Part shown: positions 1 to 11,137 of the stretch, piece by piece
Layout of the letters: every line of letters starts with the position of its first letter
How positions within the stretch are numbered: the first letter of the stretch is position 1
From: Isoetes taiwanensis
Taxonomy: Eukaryota; Streptophyta; Lycopodiopsida; Isoetales; Isoetaceae
NCBI GenBank assembly: GCA_021234155.1
Contig: JAJEKV010000184.1
Coordinates: forward strand, 124,001-188,000
Direction of reading: 5' to 3'
DNA: 64,000 nucleotides
Made by a program: the position numbers and the translations under genes
The notes under the pieces: generated by a model
The model's database searches: none
What the model was told of the DNA's origin: nothing
What the model saw: only the letters and a program-made list of their open reading frames with translations

Positions 1-832
1 TTCTATGTCTTTTTTTTCGCTTCCTTTTTTCGCCTTTCTTCACCTTTTTCCTCTTTCTTTTTTTTGCCCTTTTTCCTTTTTCTCATTCCCTCTTCCCTTT
101 GTCGAATGCCCTTTTGAGGTTCCATTCCTCCTTTTTCATTCTCCTTTTTTCACTTTCCCCTTTTCCATGCCTTTTTACCCTACCCTTCTCATGTTCCCCC
201 TTTTCCCTGCCATTTTCCTTATTTTCCCAACCTTTCACTCTTTTCCTTTTCTTGGTGCCCCTTTTTCCTTCCATTTCCCTCTCTTTTTTCCTTTTCCATG
301 CTATTTTTCCCGTCCCTTTTCTTCTTTTCTCACTCTTTCCCTTTTTCTCCCTTTTCCCATGCTCTTTTTCCCTTTTCTTTTCCCATGCTCTTTTTCCTTC
401 CTTTTCTTTTCCATTCTTAACCCTTTTCCCCACTCTCCCCTTTCTCCTATGCCATTTTCCCTTTCCTTTTCCTTTACCTTTTCCCCTTTTCCTCGCCGTT
501 TTCTCGGGTTCCTTCCCCCCCCTCCCTTTTGATTTTTTCTTTCCCTTTCCTTTTTCTATGCATTTTCTCTTCTCTTTTCCCCCCTTTTCCCTTTCTCTTT
601 TCCCCTTTTTTCCCCTTGCCTTTTTTTTGCCCCTTCCCGTTCTCTCTTTCCTCCTCCCTTTTCCTCCTCCCCCCCCCAACCATTTTCCCATAAGAGATCA
701 AAATATGATCAATTATGGTGGTAGGAAGTTGTGCGAGAAATCTCGGTCTTTGGATGCACCTAGATGATCTCCGCCATTCAAATTAGGGCTTGATCCAATC
801 CAAGACTTACGGTATAACATTATAATATAAGA
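1..832 (-). mobile_element. Helitron-like element, 5' part, with polypurine body (runs off window)
   Basis: Read on the minus strand, the sequence from 832 begins TCTTATATTATAATG after an A, the TC-start and A/T target expected of a Helitron 5' end. The same 13-base start occurs at 44023 (+) and 51106 (+). After about 130 bases of ordinary sequence (832-700), the element becomes a tract of almost only C and T on the plus strand (1-690), that is G and A on its own sense strand. The 3' end would lie left of the window. Long ORFs across the tract are Lys/Arg/Glu/Gly or Phe/Ser/Leu/Pro low-complexity and are not genes. The helicase is absent, so this would be non-autonomous. Confidence 0.6.
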
Positions 833-862
833 TTCTCTCATCTGTTATCTCAATTTCTCTCA

Positions 863-1925
863 TTTTTATATTATAAAATTATACCGTATGTCCGTTGTGA
901 ATGGTGCCCTAGATCAAACGGTTGAGGATTTGATCAACCAATGGTGAAGATGACATGTGTGCATTTTCAACCAAAATTTGATCTTATCATTGTTTCAATA
1001 CGATCCATTCAATCCAACAGTCAAAAGATGAAAGGAAAAAAAGAAAAAGGGAAGGGAAAAGAGAAAGGAAAGAAAGAAAAAAAGAGGGAGAAACCGAGAA
1101 GAAAGAAAAGGGATGAGGAAAGGGGGAAAGTGAAAAAGGAACGGGAAGGGAAGGGGCATAGGAAAAGGGAAAGGGAAAAGCAAAAGAGGAAAGCGAGAGC
1201 AAAAAGGACATTGAGAAAGTGGAAAAGGGTGGGGAAAGATACAAAAGGGAAGGGAAAGGGAAAAGAAAAAGGGAGAGAAAAAGGAGAAAAGGAAGAAAAA
1301 AGGGCATGGAGAAAAGAGGAAGAGGAAAGGAGGAAAGAGAAGCGGAGAAAAGGAAGAGAGAAAGAAGGGAGGAAAGGGGAAAAAGGTGGAAACAGGGAAG
1401 GGGAAAAGGGCATGAGAAAAAGGAATGGGAAAGGCAAAAGAAAAGAAGCGAAAGAGGCGAAGGGAAAATGGGACTGGAAAAAAACAGAACTGAGAAAGGG
1501 TTGCGATAGGAGGAAAACGGAAGGGAAAAAATCCATTGGTAAAAGGACAAAGAAAAAGGGTAGGGGGAAAAGTAAAATAGAAAAAGGTAAAAGGAAATAG
1601 GGAATGTGAAAAGGAAGCAGAAAAAAGGGAAGGGGAAAATATATAAAAAAGGAAAAGGGAGGAGTGGGAAAATGGAAAAGGGGAAAAGTGAAAAAGGGAG
1701 AAAAGGAATGTAAAAAGGGAGAAGAGCGAGAGGGAGAAGGGAAAAATAGAAAAAAAGAAAAGTGGAGAAAGGCAAAAGGAAAAGGGAAAAAGTAAGGGGA
1801 AGTGGGAAATATGATCGAATGCTCTTGATGATCTAATTTTAAAAACATGAATCCATTTAACAATTGCTCTGGTATACCATTTATAATCCCCAGCTATGCC
1901 CAGCAACGCTGGGCACCTTAACTAG
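863..1925 (+). mobile_element. Helitron-like element, near complete, with polypurine body
   Basis: The 3' end is textbook for a Helitron: a perfect hairpin TGCCCAGCAACGCTGGGCA at 1897-1915, then 6 bases, then CTAG at 1922-1925, followed by target T at 1926. The 5' end is a diverged copy of the family start (864-876, TATATTATAA core) and continues with family sequence around 881-940. Between about 1021 and 1800 the plus strand is almost purely G and A. The stretch 1810-1925 closely matches 43523-43634, which carries another 3' end of the family. No coding capacity is seen; long ORFs in the tract are composition artefacts. It would need helicase supplied in trans. Confidence 0.65.
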
Positions 1926-2438
1926 TTTCAAATAAAGCTTATGAATTGGTACAAGAATTTATGATGGTAGAATTATGTTGGTGATGTATGATGCCAGTAG
2001 AGTGAGGCTTAGCCTATCTCGTGTACCTTGAGATTTGCATTAGTTCTTATAGTTGGCTCTTATTCTTGAGTTTGTCTTGGATGCGTTGACCAAACTAACA
2101 TGTTTTGGGAGGCATTTCGAGAAAGCAACACTTTGCTGGATATATTTAGATCAAGATTGTGGTACCAAGTTATGATGCAATGTGTATCTTTGGAATATCA
2201 TTTGAAACGCAAATAAAGAATAATGTGTTCAAAGAATGGTAGTGTATCAATGGTGTATATCAGAAATTTATTAAAGCGAGACAAGATGGTAGAGGAGGAA
2301 TCTGTGAAATCTGGAGCCTATTGCAGGGGTATGAATTATTGTTTCTATTTTTTTTTTTATTTTTTTTTACTGGCCAGCTGAATAAGAATTGAAGCATTAG
2401 AAGTAAAACAGATTGAAATATTTTTGTTGATTATTAAG
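1926..2438. other. No gene recognised
   Basis: AT-rich sequence between the Helitron 3' end and the LINE. It contains T-runs near 2347-2370 but no ORF, RNA gene or terminal repeat that I can support. Confidence 0.5.
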
Positions 2439-2811
2439 GAAGCCAACAATTTTTTTTTTTTTTGAAGGACGTCAAACTTTATTGAATCTTCAAGCCAAAA
2501 GCTATGATCCACTGAGTAGAACCATCAGCCTATGCATAATACAAAACACTCAAATGGAACTCAAATATCAATTGTCACTTGGCAGGAGCAAGTGAAGAGC
2601 AATGGTAGGCCTTAGCAATTCTAGCTTGTGCATCCTGGAGGACAACTGCAGGAGGAACATCCAAACCGTGAAAGACACACAATGTTCTGCGTTTCCAGAT
2701 GGAGCACAACAATCATCCTGATGCTAAATGAAATGCTTGGCTCCGCAACTTATTAGCCAGGAGCACTTGCTGACTTGTCAATGTCACATGAAAAAAAGAG
2801 AGCAGCCAAGA

Positions 2812-3144
2812 TCAAACAGGCTGGAGATGATAACATAAAAAGAAACAATGCTCAATAGTCTCGTCCCTTCGCTTGCACAGTGGACATAATGCGGACACTC
2901 GAGGATCGAATCTGTGGACAAGCACATTCACACGAGAGAATCTGTGAAGAATCTGCCACCAAAGCACAGCTACCTTAGTATGAAGTAGTTTATCCCAAGC
3001 CCAAGTCCACATACGTCTCCAACTAGGGGGTGGGAGCTGAAGGGACCACTTCAGTGGATGGCGAAGGATATCACCATTGATAAGCATCCTATACATAGAG
3101 TTCACAAGCCTATGCTCGTGAACGCTCTGGTGGGAGATCCGCAT
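2812..3144 (-). pseudogene. LINE reverse-transcriptase zinc-binding domain (zf-RVT) relic
   Basis: A 110-residue open stretch holds the plant LINE C-terminal pattern: a W-x-W segment (TWAWDKLL), then VLWWQILHR, an N-V-L-x-H-R-F region and CPLCKRRDETIEHCFFLC. The spaced Cys and His residues fit the zf-RVT family found downstream of non-LTR reverse transcriptases. It would act in the LINE ORF2 protein during reverse transcription. There is no start of its own; it is the tail of a truncated ORF2 and is broken relative to the RT remnants upstream at 3323-3690. Confidence 0.75.
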
Positions 3145-3696
3145 GCACCCTCAATAGCCTCTGGAGCAACCAACGGCAGAGTACTAGCAACCTTTTTCCA
3201 AATTGATATGTCCCATCGAGACAATAAGAATTTTGTTTGAAAGATTTGCCATGTCGCTAACTAGTCAGAATCATACCATGCCACAACTGTCAAGATTCTT
3301 GCTAACCTCCAATGTCGTTGAGTTAATGGATGAACTGTGGCACAAAGTGGTTATTATTTTCCACAGGTATCCACCAACAAGGAGCATTCAACTGATGACA
3401 TGCAACAAGATCGATAAGAAATAAGGTCCGTACTGTCTTCCAAGACTCCAGCAAGCCTTTCAAAAAAGGGGAGGTATTAGGAAAAGGGCATAGCTGATAA
3501 AAGAGACCCCAAGGAAGAAGAGGTATTAACGAAGCTTTCCCAAAAGGAACACAATGTGCAAGTGACTGCTTCACCAACCACACTCCAGGTGAGTCAACCA
3601 TGTCCTTAAGGATCCTTCAAATGAACTTAGAAATCAGAATCTTACTCTGCAGATGGAAGTCTGTCATACCCAAACCACCTGCAAATTTTGGCCTAA

Positions 3697-3843
3697 TGTA
3701 TTTGTGTGACATTCCATGTATTTATACCCAAAAGGGTGTATAAATACGTGGAATATCACATTCCACGTATTTATATGCCCTTTTGGGTTCCACGTATTTA
3801 TATGCCCTTTTGGTTATAAATACATGGAACGTCACAATTTGGA
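3697..3843. repeat. Cluster of short inverted repeats (hairpin-forming)
   Basis: The module TTCCACGTATTTATATGCCC and close variants occurs about four times in both orientations (near 3710, 3740, 3762 and 3788, with an inverted copy ending near 3835). The outer arms are GTGACATTCCATGTATTTATA and its inverse, TATAAATACATGGAACGTCAC. It could be a small foldback insertion in the LINE. No target duplication was resolved. Confidence 0.55.
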
Positions 3844-3943
3844 CCATGCAACATTGACCACAGCATGCTCCTCAATTCCACCCCAAATAAAATTACGGAC
3901 AATGATAACAATCACCTGAAATGTTGAATGAGAAGCCAACAAT

Positions 3944-6045
3944 AGCTAGCCTCCAGATATCTCTTTGAAATTGGCTTTACCATTTTGAAATCCAGAGCTT
4001 TGCCTCCATCTGTTTTTTTTTGTTGCCATACTTGCATGTCTCTAAACAAAGAGCCAAAGCAAAAATAATGATGTTTTATCTTCTCTAAAGGTGCCGAGCA
4101 TTTTTGTCCTGCTATAAGCCACCAATATGTAAAAGAAAGCAATGAGAAAATAAAACTATTCTATCTTGCTCTTAAACAAGGAAAATCTGTTTTGTGTCTA
4201 TGAAACTAGTGCTGACATTTGTCCTTTGTCCTAAATTCATCTAAGGATACATATCTTACCCAGTCCCCTTTGCTAGAAGCTACCCAAAAGCTCTCTCTAC
4301 TAATTGCTAATCATGTGCTTGCTTCTGCCTTTTTCTGCTATGCTTTCTCTGGTACTTGCTTCATGGCTTTGTGATACAACTCCATAACAGAAGGAGGAAG
4401 CAGATATTCAGCTCTGCCTTTCTGCCATATACTGTGGTACCAAAAGCTTTGGTTGGTACCCTACTCGAATCCATTCTGCTTGCTATTTTCATGCTGCCAA
4501 GTACCGCCCGCTATAATTGTGACGTCTCCTACTTCGTCTACGATGCCCCCATCGCATTGGAAGGCGAAGTTCATCCCCCTGGCAGCCATGCTGATAGAGG
4601 CCATCCACCTGACACCAATCCTTTAGCAAGGGATCGATGAGGAATAATGGACGGGTCATTTGTCCCGTCTTCCCTCGGGACCGTCCTAGCTGCGGAAGCG
4701 TAAATAAACGTAAGCACATGATATCAAATACAATTAGAGCTACCTCGAAGGGTGGTTATACCATAGCATCCATGTATAAGCATATCAACAACATCAAAAT
4801 CAAATGGGAGATCCTACCCAAGGCTCAGACTCAAGGGGTATGGACTGACGGCTTGGATCTCCAAAAGCCATTGCAGACAGAATTCATAAGAGTGGATTGG
4901 GTTGACATAGGAACATGGTTGTTGGAAAGTCCTCTCCATCCGCCCCTCTTGTGCACACTTTGCAGAATAGGTTGAAGAGTCTTGGGACTGGACTGTAGCC
5001 TGCGGGGTGCATAGCCAAGGAGGCTACTATTGGCTTTCATCTCCCCAGTCCCGATGAGGCAGGAAGGGGATCACCCCCTCCAGAGGCATGCATGCCCATC
5101 ACAGGCGGCTAAAGGGCCACTGCCCGTCTATGACTTGAACCTCATTGAAGGCGACACATCACCCAAGAGGTGCCGAGCTCATGCCTTGCCCACACGTAGT
5201 GGCAAGCCATTAAGCCTAGCCCGCTAAGATCCATGGTAGGCTTTACACACCAGAGGGGATCAATCTGTAATGGGACAAGTCCTCCTTATTCCACTGGTCT
5301 AGCCCCGCCACTCACAACCAGGTGGGCTCTTATGCACAAGCCGCATTAATTGAGAATTAATGAGGCTATCTAGATACATCTACTACTGTAGCTTTCAGGG
5401 TCTACCCCCCTTCCCAATACACAGGAGTGCGCATAGAATAGAACATCATCATCAAAGAACTGAAATACTGAATAATATCTAATCTATCTACCTAAACATG
5501 CATGGTTAGGTTTAGTGAAGGCTTATGATCTCGGGATCTAGAAGGCCGCTAAGGCTGATCTAACATGCTATCCCAGCTCATTGCTGGACTAAAAGTCAGC
5601 ATTGCACAACAGAATCACTGGTTACCTGATCCCTGGCTTGCTTCTGCTCCTCGAATCACGTCCATACCTTCGCTTGGGTTGAAGACAGCTGATCATGGAA
5701 GATCTGTTGTGCAATGGTGGCTTGGCGGCATCTGGCAATGCGAACTAGCAGCTTCACTTGGCCGGAATGGCCCAAGGAAGCCAAAATACAAAAATGGAAA
5801 AGGTTTAGGGTTCCCCTTTTTGGTCCTTTTACATGACCTTTTAGGTTTAGGTTAAAAAGGACATATGGAGTTTTGCCATGAGGCAAAGGGGTTTAATTGC
5901 ATATGTTTATAGACATGTGCAACATACAAGGTTGTCCCCTAGGCGCAACCCTTTACGGTTCTCAAGTACCTATCAAGGTGACATGTACGCATGGCATGGC
6001 AATATAACATACGTATTTGGACCGTATATTATGCTGGAACATCAC
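3944..6045. other. No gene recognised; possibly retroelement LTR or flank
   Basis: No ORF here resembles a known family. The stretch ends where a gypsy polypurine tract and LTR-like start lie on the minus strand (6046-6060), so its right part could be that element's 3' LTR. I could not find a matching 5' LTR, so the extent is unknown. Confidence 0.35.
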
Positions 6046-6060
6046 AATCTCCCCACCTTG
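6046..6060 (-). promoter_or_regulatory. Polypurine tract and 3' LTR boundary of the gypsy element
   Basis: On the minus strand, AAGGTGGGGAGAT is followed by TGTGATG. This matches the usual plus-strand primer of LTR elements next to a TG-starting LTR. The location, downstream of the integrase remnant in the element's own direction, fits. Confidence 0.55.
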
Positions 6061-6901
6061 AATAGATCCTGTCCTCAGCATCACGTGTCTCCCCTCCTTA
6101 GAAACCTGCATGATCCCTGCAACACATTCCATGCATGCAATTTTATATAACAATTACCCCAAGGTAATCTTTAAGTTTAAATTTTATAATCACATCACTT
6201 GTTCCATAACGTACTATAGTAAGGTGATCTCTCAACCCTTACATTATCATTTAATATTCACAAACTTTTATAATTTGCACAATTATCATTAACAGAGTTT
6301 TCAAAATTCTATAATTTAAGGTCCATTTGGTCTCGTTGCAACACATTATGACAAAACATGTGTTGCAAGTCTTCGCAGTGCGACCCTCCTACCGGTGGAC
6401 ACTCCTATTGGCCTGCAGGTCCAACACTACGTTAGTACACATTTATTTATTATAACGTGGTTATTAGGGAAACATCCATTTAATTACACTTAATTAACTA
6501 TGTGGATGCGACTAATCTCCCGGCGTAGAAAGATGATGTTTCTTCCATCTTGGCCGTGGAGACAGCGCCCTATCATGCCTAAGATGATCACTCATGCCTA
6601 CACCTTTCGTCGCCCTTGGCGTGGAGGATGGCGTCCTCCCCGTAGTAGACATTGACTAGAGGTGCTTTCTTATCAATGCATGAACTAAATGACCTCTTAT
6701 CTCTCAATTTCGTCTACTTCCGTGGTGACGACAATAGACTTCTTAATCTACCCCACACTCACCTATCAGTTCGGTGTCGACTACTTCGGTGACAAGTCGA
6801 CCCTTGCATTGCTCCATGAATTAGGGATACTGCTTCTCCAAATTTGATTGTAGTACCCACTTAGCGTCTTCCACAAGCAAGTGCGTCCATTTCACTAGGT
6901 A

Positions 6902-7471
6902 CTAGAGAAACTGGGATGATCTTGTTTTCTTGTAGGACCTGTCAAGAAGAACCTCTGGGACGATCTCGAGTTGGTCGACCGTCATTTCCAATAACTCTAT
7001 TGTCTCCAATACTTCCTCTAGATTAAGAGTATGCCTCTTCAAGAGACTTACATGGAAGACCCTATGGATTTTGAGATGTGCTGACAGATCCATCTTGTAG
7101 GATTGGTTACCTACTCTTTTAGTTGTTCTAAACGGCCCAGCCCATCTTGGAGCAAGCTTCTTGCAATTGCCAATGCGGAGATTCGCTTGTTTGACTTTGA
7201 TCTTTAGCCACACGTTGTCCTCTACTTGGAACTCTCTTACTGTTTTGTGCTTATCGGTTACATTCTTCTGCCGGCTTCTTGCTGCTAGAAGATATCCTCT
7301 CACTTCTTCCACCAATTGTTGCATGTCGGCTAGCATCTGTTGGAATACTTCTACCCTGGACATGGGATTGTGCCAAGTGTCTGGGGTCAAGCATTGGTAG
7401 CCGTAGTTGATCATAAACTGCGACATTTGAGATGACTCCTGCTTGGTGCTATTGTATGCAAACTCCACCAA
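6902..7471 (-). pseudogene. Ty3 integrase, end of core and C-terminal domain
   Basis: This 189-residue open stretch starts with the end of the integrase core (MVEFAYNSTKQESSQMSQF, the usual EFAYN-x6-S-x4-PF region with PF lost). It continues through a basic linker (RSRQKNVTDKHK) to a GPY/F-type module readable as KKLAPRWAGPF, then HRVFHVSLLKRH. Such C-termini bind DNA and may contact chromatin. A chromodomain, if once present, would lie past the stop at 6902 and is not intact. The core upstream (7472-7750) is broken into frames. Confidence 0.8.
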
Positions 7472-7750
7472 GTGAATGTAATCATCCCACTTTCATTGCT
7501 TGTTCCAGACGTAGTTCCTCAACATATCTTCAAGTATCTAATTCGTACACTCTGTCTGCCCATCAGTCTGAGGATGATATACAATGCTCACTGACAGCTT
7601 CTCTGGATGGTGGTGAAGAGATCTTGCCAAAATGCACTCACAAACTTCGAATCCCTATCAGAAATTATCTTTCTTCACATCCTACGGAGTCGAAAAAAAT
7701 TCCTTTGTGAATAACACGGCGGCATCAAACACCGTATCCGTGGTCCTGCA

Positions 7751-8122
7751 TCACACAAAATGCGCCATTTTTGACAACTTGTCGACTACTACCGTTAAGG
7801 CGTCCTTGCCCCTTATGGTTTTTGGGAGCCTTGTTATGAAGTCCATGCTTATTACTTCCCATTTGGCATTTGGCACCGACAATAGCTCCAACACTCCTGA
7901 AATTCGAAGTTGCTCTGCCTTCGTCTGCTGACATAGCTGACATTCTCGAATGTATTTGGCTATTTGCTTCTTCATGCCGAGCCAATAGGAGCTACTTCTT
8001 ATCTTGAAGTAGGTTTTCATGAAACCTGCATGGCTGGCTATTGGGCTATTGTACGTATCAAGGAATATTATCTTCTTGATTCCAGATGACTCTGTTACAC
8101 ACAGTTTGTTCTTATGGTACAA
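7751..8122 (-). pseudogene. Ty3 integrase, HHCC zinc finger and start of catalytic core
   Basis: The open stretch includes SHAGFMKTYFKIRSSSYW followed by CQLCQQTK, giving an H-x-H / C-x2-C zinc site in which the second histidine position is eroded. Next comes a catalytic-core start with the acidic residue in MDFITRLPKTIRGKDA and VVVDKLSKMAHF. It would insert element cDNA into the genome. It is separated from the rest of the core by stops around 7700-7750. Confidence 0.8.
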
Positions 8123-8125
8123 TAG

Positions 8126-8646
8126 TTACTCTTCTTTCTTAAAATGCTTGAAGGTTTCCCTCTCTTTGTTCGTTCTTGCCTCCTTATAAAGGCTTATCCA
8201 TGCTTCCTTGAAGTCTCTGTCCATTGGCAACATTTCTATTATCTTCTTGTCAAACTCACTGGTGAGTGTTGATATGGCATTGCAATGGACTCTCGTCGTC
8301 AAGGGGTACCTTACGAGCGCATTCGCAACCACATTGAGCTTGCCTGGCTTGTACAAGATGACAAAATCGTACTCCTCCAGGAACTCCATCCATCTCCTTT
8401 GTCTCAAGTTGAGATGTGGGTGAGGACATACTGTAGACTTTGATGGTCCGTATCTAATTGTAACTTCCTTCCCAATAGATAATGCCTCCATATTCTCAAT
8501 GCTCTCACTATTGCTAGCAACTCTTGGTCTTGGGTTGGGTAACGCATTTCGGCGTCGTTCATCTTCCTTGAATCATACGCTACAACCCTCTCTTCCTGCA
8601 TTAAGACCGCTCCTGTTGTAATTTTGCTAGCATCGGTTGCCACCAA
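8126..8646 (-). pseudogene. Ty3 RNase H domain, split over two frames
   Basis: The first part (8404-8646) shows catalytic-type acidic residues in [30 protein letters not shown] and TDHQSLQYV. The second part (8126-8491) overlaps in another frame and carries HLNLRQRRWMEFLEEYDF and YKPGKLNVVANAL, the usual RNase H end motif with the normal DALSR decayed to NALVR. It degrades RNA of the RNA:DNA hybrid during replication. A frameshift near 8450 breaks it. Confidence 0.8.
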
Positions 8647-9299
8647 CTTATATTTCTCTGGTCGGGCAATATCAAGACTGAGGCAGTCGTTAAAGCTTCC
8701 TTCAATGTCTCAAACGCTGCATGGGCCTTCCTTTGCCAATGACTCGCCCAATCTTTTATCTTTTCCACTTTGGTGAGGTCCGCTAGCAGTGCCACTACCT
8801 TTGCAAAGTTCCTGACGAACTTTTTGTAATACCCTGCTAAGCCAAGGAAGCTCCTCACTTCATGGATATTCTTCGATGCTGGCCAATCAATTACTGCTTC
8901 AATCTTCACAGGATCGGTATAAATCCCTTCGGCTGTGATCATATGCCCCAAGTACTCTACTCTTTCTATCGCGAAATGACACTTGGATAGCTTCGCATAA
9001 AGCTGATGCCTTCTTAACTTTTCAAGTACTTTCCTCAAGTTTTGGGCATGCTCCTCCAAGGATTTGCTGTAGGCTAGAATGTCATCAAAGAAAACTATAA
9101 TGAATATATCTAGAAACTCGCAGAAAATATCGTTCATGAGCCTCATGAATATTGCTGGAGCATTGAACAACCCAAATGGCATCACTGTGAACTCGTAGTG
9201 GCCATATCTCGTCCTGAATGCAGTCTTATGGATGTCTCCTTCCTTGATTCTGATATGATGATAGCATGATCTCAAGTCTATCTTGGAGAAAATCTTCAC
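8601..9299 (-). pseudogene. Ty3 reverse transcriptase, palm and thumb
   Basis: This 232-residue open stretch reads from [13 protein letters not shown] through [19 protein letters not shown] to the active-site box [10 protein letters not shown], with the two aspartates kept and FF in place of the usual FI or YV. The connection region is [11 protein letters not shown] and [16 protein letters not shown]. These are the standard Ty3 RT blocks 3-7. Upstream blocks lie in 9480-9764, separated by stops at about 9300-9479. Confidence 0.85.
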
Positions 9300-9479
9300 C
9301 CCCTACAGCTGATCCATCAAATCATCTGATCGAGGCAGCGCATACTTGTTCTTGATGGTGTGCTTGTTCAATTGACGATAATCAATACACATTCTGAGAC
9401 TTTCATCTTTCTTCTTGACAAAAAGGATTGACGCCCTAAATGGAAAGATGCTAGGTCTTATAAACCCTAGGTTTAGTAG

Positions 9480-9764
9480 CTAATGCAATTGCTTCTTCAA
9501 TTCCGTCAACTCCTGAGGTGACATTCTGTAAGGTGCCTTACTTGTTGGCTTCGTCCCTGGCTCAAGTTCTATTTCACACTCGACTCCCCTGTAAGGTGGA
9601 AGTTGCTTGATCTCATCTGGGAACAAATCATGGAATTCCTTCACTAGCTTGGCTATTGGCTTTGGCAGTGTCTTCAATGCTTTGACCTCCTTGTCTTCCT
9701 CTGTTTCTGGCTCCTCAACTTCGAGCTTAAAGACATAGGCCACTTGCTCCTTCTTTTTATGCAT
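9480..9764 (-). pseudogene. Ty3 reverse transcriptase, N-terminal fingers
   Basis: It carries LVKEFHDLFPDEIKQLPPYR and APYRMSPQELTELKKQL, the typical lead-in of plant Ty3 reverse transcriptases (EF-x-DVFP-x4-LPP-x-R and APYR-x-SP-x-EL). An acidic linker (EEPETEEDKEVKAL) precedes it. It ends at a stop just before the LGFIRPS-type segment, which can still be read past that stop. Confidence 0.8.
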
Positions 9765-10361
9765 CTAAGTAACTTCTTACTAGACATGCATTGCATGATT
9801 GGGGTGATCTCTTTACCAGTTATCTCAATGATTTTGCCATTTGGCGTCGTTAAGGTGAGTTTCCGCTTCCCACAATTAATCACAGCTCCATTCGGGCAAG
9901 GTATTCCATGCCTATGATCAAATCATACTTGCCAATGTTCATCACTTATGCTCTCATTCCAACATTGATACCTGGCAAGTCTATGTCAAAGTTGATCTTA
10001 TTTCCTGCTACGTGTCGGATTGCCCCACTTGCCTACACAACAGGCCTAGGCTTGGACTTCAATGGCTTCAGCTTCAACATCTCTACCATCCTTGGCGAAG
10101 CAAAATTATGGGTGCTCCCATGTTTATCAACACTATGAAGGACTCAGCTTTGACTTTTCCAATCGTCGAGATGACCTGGTATTGACTCTGCATTCTCAGA
10201 GTCAATGGCAGGAAAAATGTGGCATTCACCATGGATGTAGTCGCATCTTCTTCGTTGTTCTCTGGGGGTGTCTCCCATCCTCCTAGCTTTGCTAGCGCTG
10301 TATTCATCACAAAGGAGCAGTTGTGTGTCCGATCTCCTGACTGGAAGCACCTGAAGCACAA
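9674..10361 (-). pseudogene. Gag CCHC knuckle and protease-linker region
   Basis: The stretch 10083-10361 starts with CFRCFQSGDRTHNC, a CCHC knuckle of form C-x2-C-x4-[D]-x-x-H-x2-C in which the usual glycine is altered. It then reaches an aspartic-protease-like segment (FIVLINMGAPIILL) where the expected D(S/T)GA is changed to NMGA, so protease is lost. Residues near 9674-9883 (PNGKIIEITG) fit the sequence between protease and RT. Confidence 0.65.
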
Positions 10362-10403
10362 CTACTTTTCAATACATTCTTGTCTCTTCTCCTTCGGAAT
10401 GCA

Positions 10404-10877
10404 CTACAAGAAGTGCTTCACTGCTTTGGAGTATTTTGAACCACCCGCTTGCACTTTGTCCCTGAAGCTAACCTGCTTCTTGTCCTGCTTACCAAAATTT
10501 GCATTCCCTTGCTTTCCATTTGCATTGTACTGAGGTCTAGCAGCTGCCAGGCTTGTTGCTCTTGGACTATAGCTTCCCGTAGCTTTTCCCTTGTCCTGAT
10601 AGTACTGCTGCTTCTGTCCACTACCTTGGGGACCTATTCCTTGTAAGCTCACGACCTTGGACTCTGCTTCTGACATTGTTTTGGGGTTGATATCTCTTAT
10701 CAGCTTCATGATCTCCTTATTCAAGCCTTTAATGTACCCCTCTACTGCATGTCTTTCGCTCAACTTTCGCACATAGAGCCTCAGCCTCATAAACTCTTCG
10801 GTGTACTTCTGCACAGTCTTATTGCCCTGCTCCAATCTATAAAACTGTTGTATCATATGGCACGTCTCCCTTGGCAC
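10404..10877 (-). pseudogene. Ty3 gag, C-terminal half of the capsid region and basic tail
   Basis: This 157-residue stretch opens with MIQQFYRLEQGNKTVQKYTE and continues EFMRLRLYVRKLSERHAVEG, the retrotransposon-gag capsid pattern (F-x2-L-x-QG-x-V-x2-Y-x3-F). A Gln/Ser/Gly/Lys-rich tail follows, as expected before the knuckle. Gag forms the virus-like particle in the cytoplasm. It connects to 10931-11137 upstream through a frame break. Confidence 0.75.
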
Positions 10878-10930
10878 GTACTAACGCTTAAATGCCTTGA
10901 AGATCTTCTTGAATATGTAGCTATCTCTGC

Positions 10931-11137
10931 TTAACCCAAGGACTTTGGCATAGCCTTTCTACCAAATTCTGGCTGCTCCTTGAGATTGGCTGTCACTACC
11001 CTGCCCTTGTCCTTATCTTTCATACTATAAGCATTCTCGTATTCTCTCATTTCGTCCAACCAAGCCTCGGCTTCCATCCCTGACCTGTTGTCTCCTGTGA
11101 AGTGTTCTAGCTTCCTGGCTTTCCATATATTGCTCAC
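10931..11137 (-). pseudogene. Ty3 gag, N-terminal part of the capsid region
   Basis: It contains FTGDNRSGMEAEAWLDEMRE followed by YENAYSMKDKDKGRVVTANL, the standard start of the retrotransposon-gag fold (F-x-G-x(n)-A-x2-W-L-x2-M). It is broken from 10404-10877 by a stop at 10931. Confidence 0.7.

Larger units (their letters stand above)
2451..3931 (-). mobile_element. 5'-truncated L1-type LINE with poly(A) and 12-bp target duplication
   Basis: The repeat GAAGCCAACAAT occurs at 2439-2450 and again at 3932-3943, exactly bracketing the element. On the minus strand the 3' end is an A-run (plus-strand T-run at 2451-2463), preceded by an AATAAA-type signal near 2480. Minus-strand coding relics lie at 2812-3144 (zinc-binding domain after the reverse transcriptase) and 3323-3690 (reverse transcriptase thumb area; the peptide GGLGMTDFHLQSK is readable near 3680). 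Length and content fit a copy truncated during target-primed reverse transcription. An inverted-repeat cluster at 3697-3843 sits inside it. Confidence 0.8.

Noticed and set aside
83-1906. Several 200-300-residue ORFs on both strands
   Set aside because: They come from tracts made almost only of G+A or C+T, where most stop codons cannot form. Peptides are Lys/Arg/Glu/Gly or Phe/Pro/Ser/Leu only.
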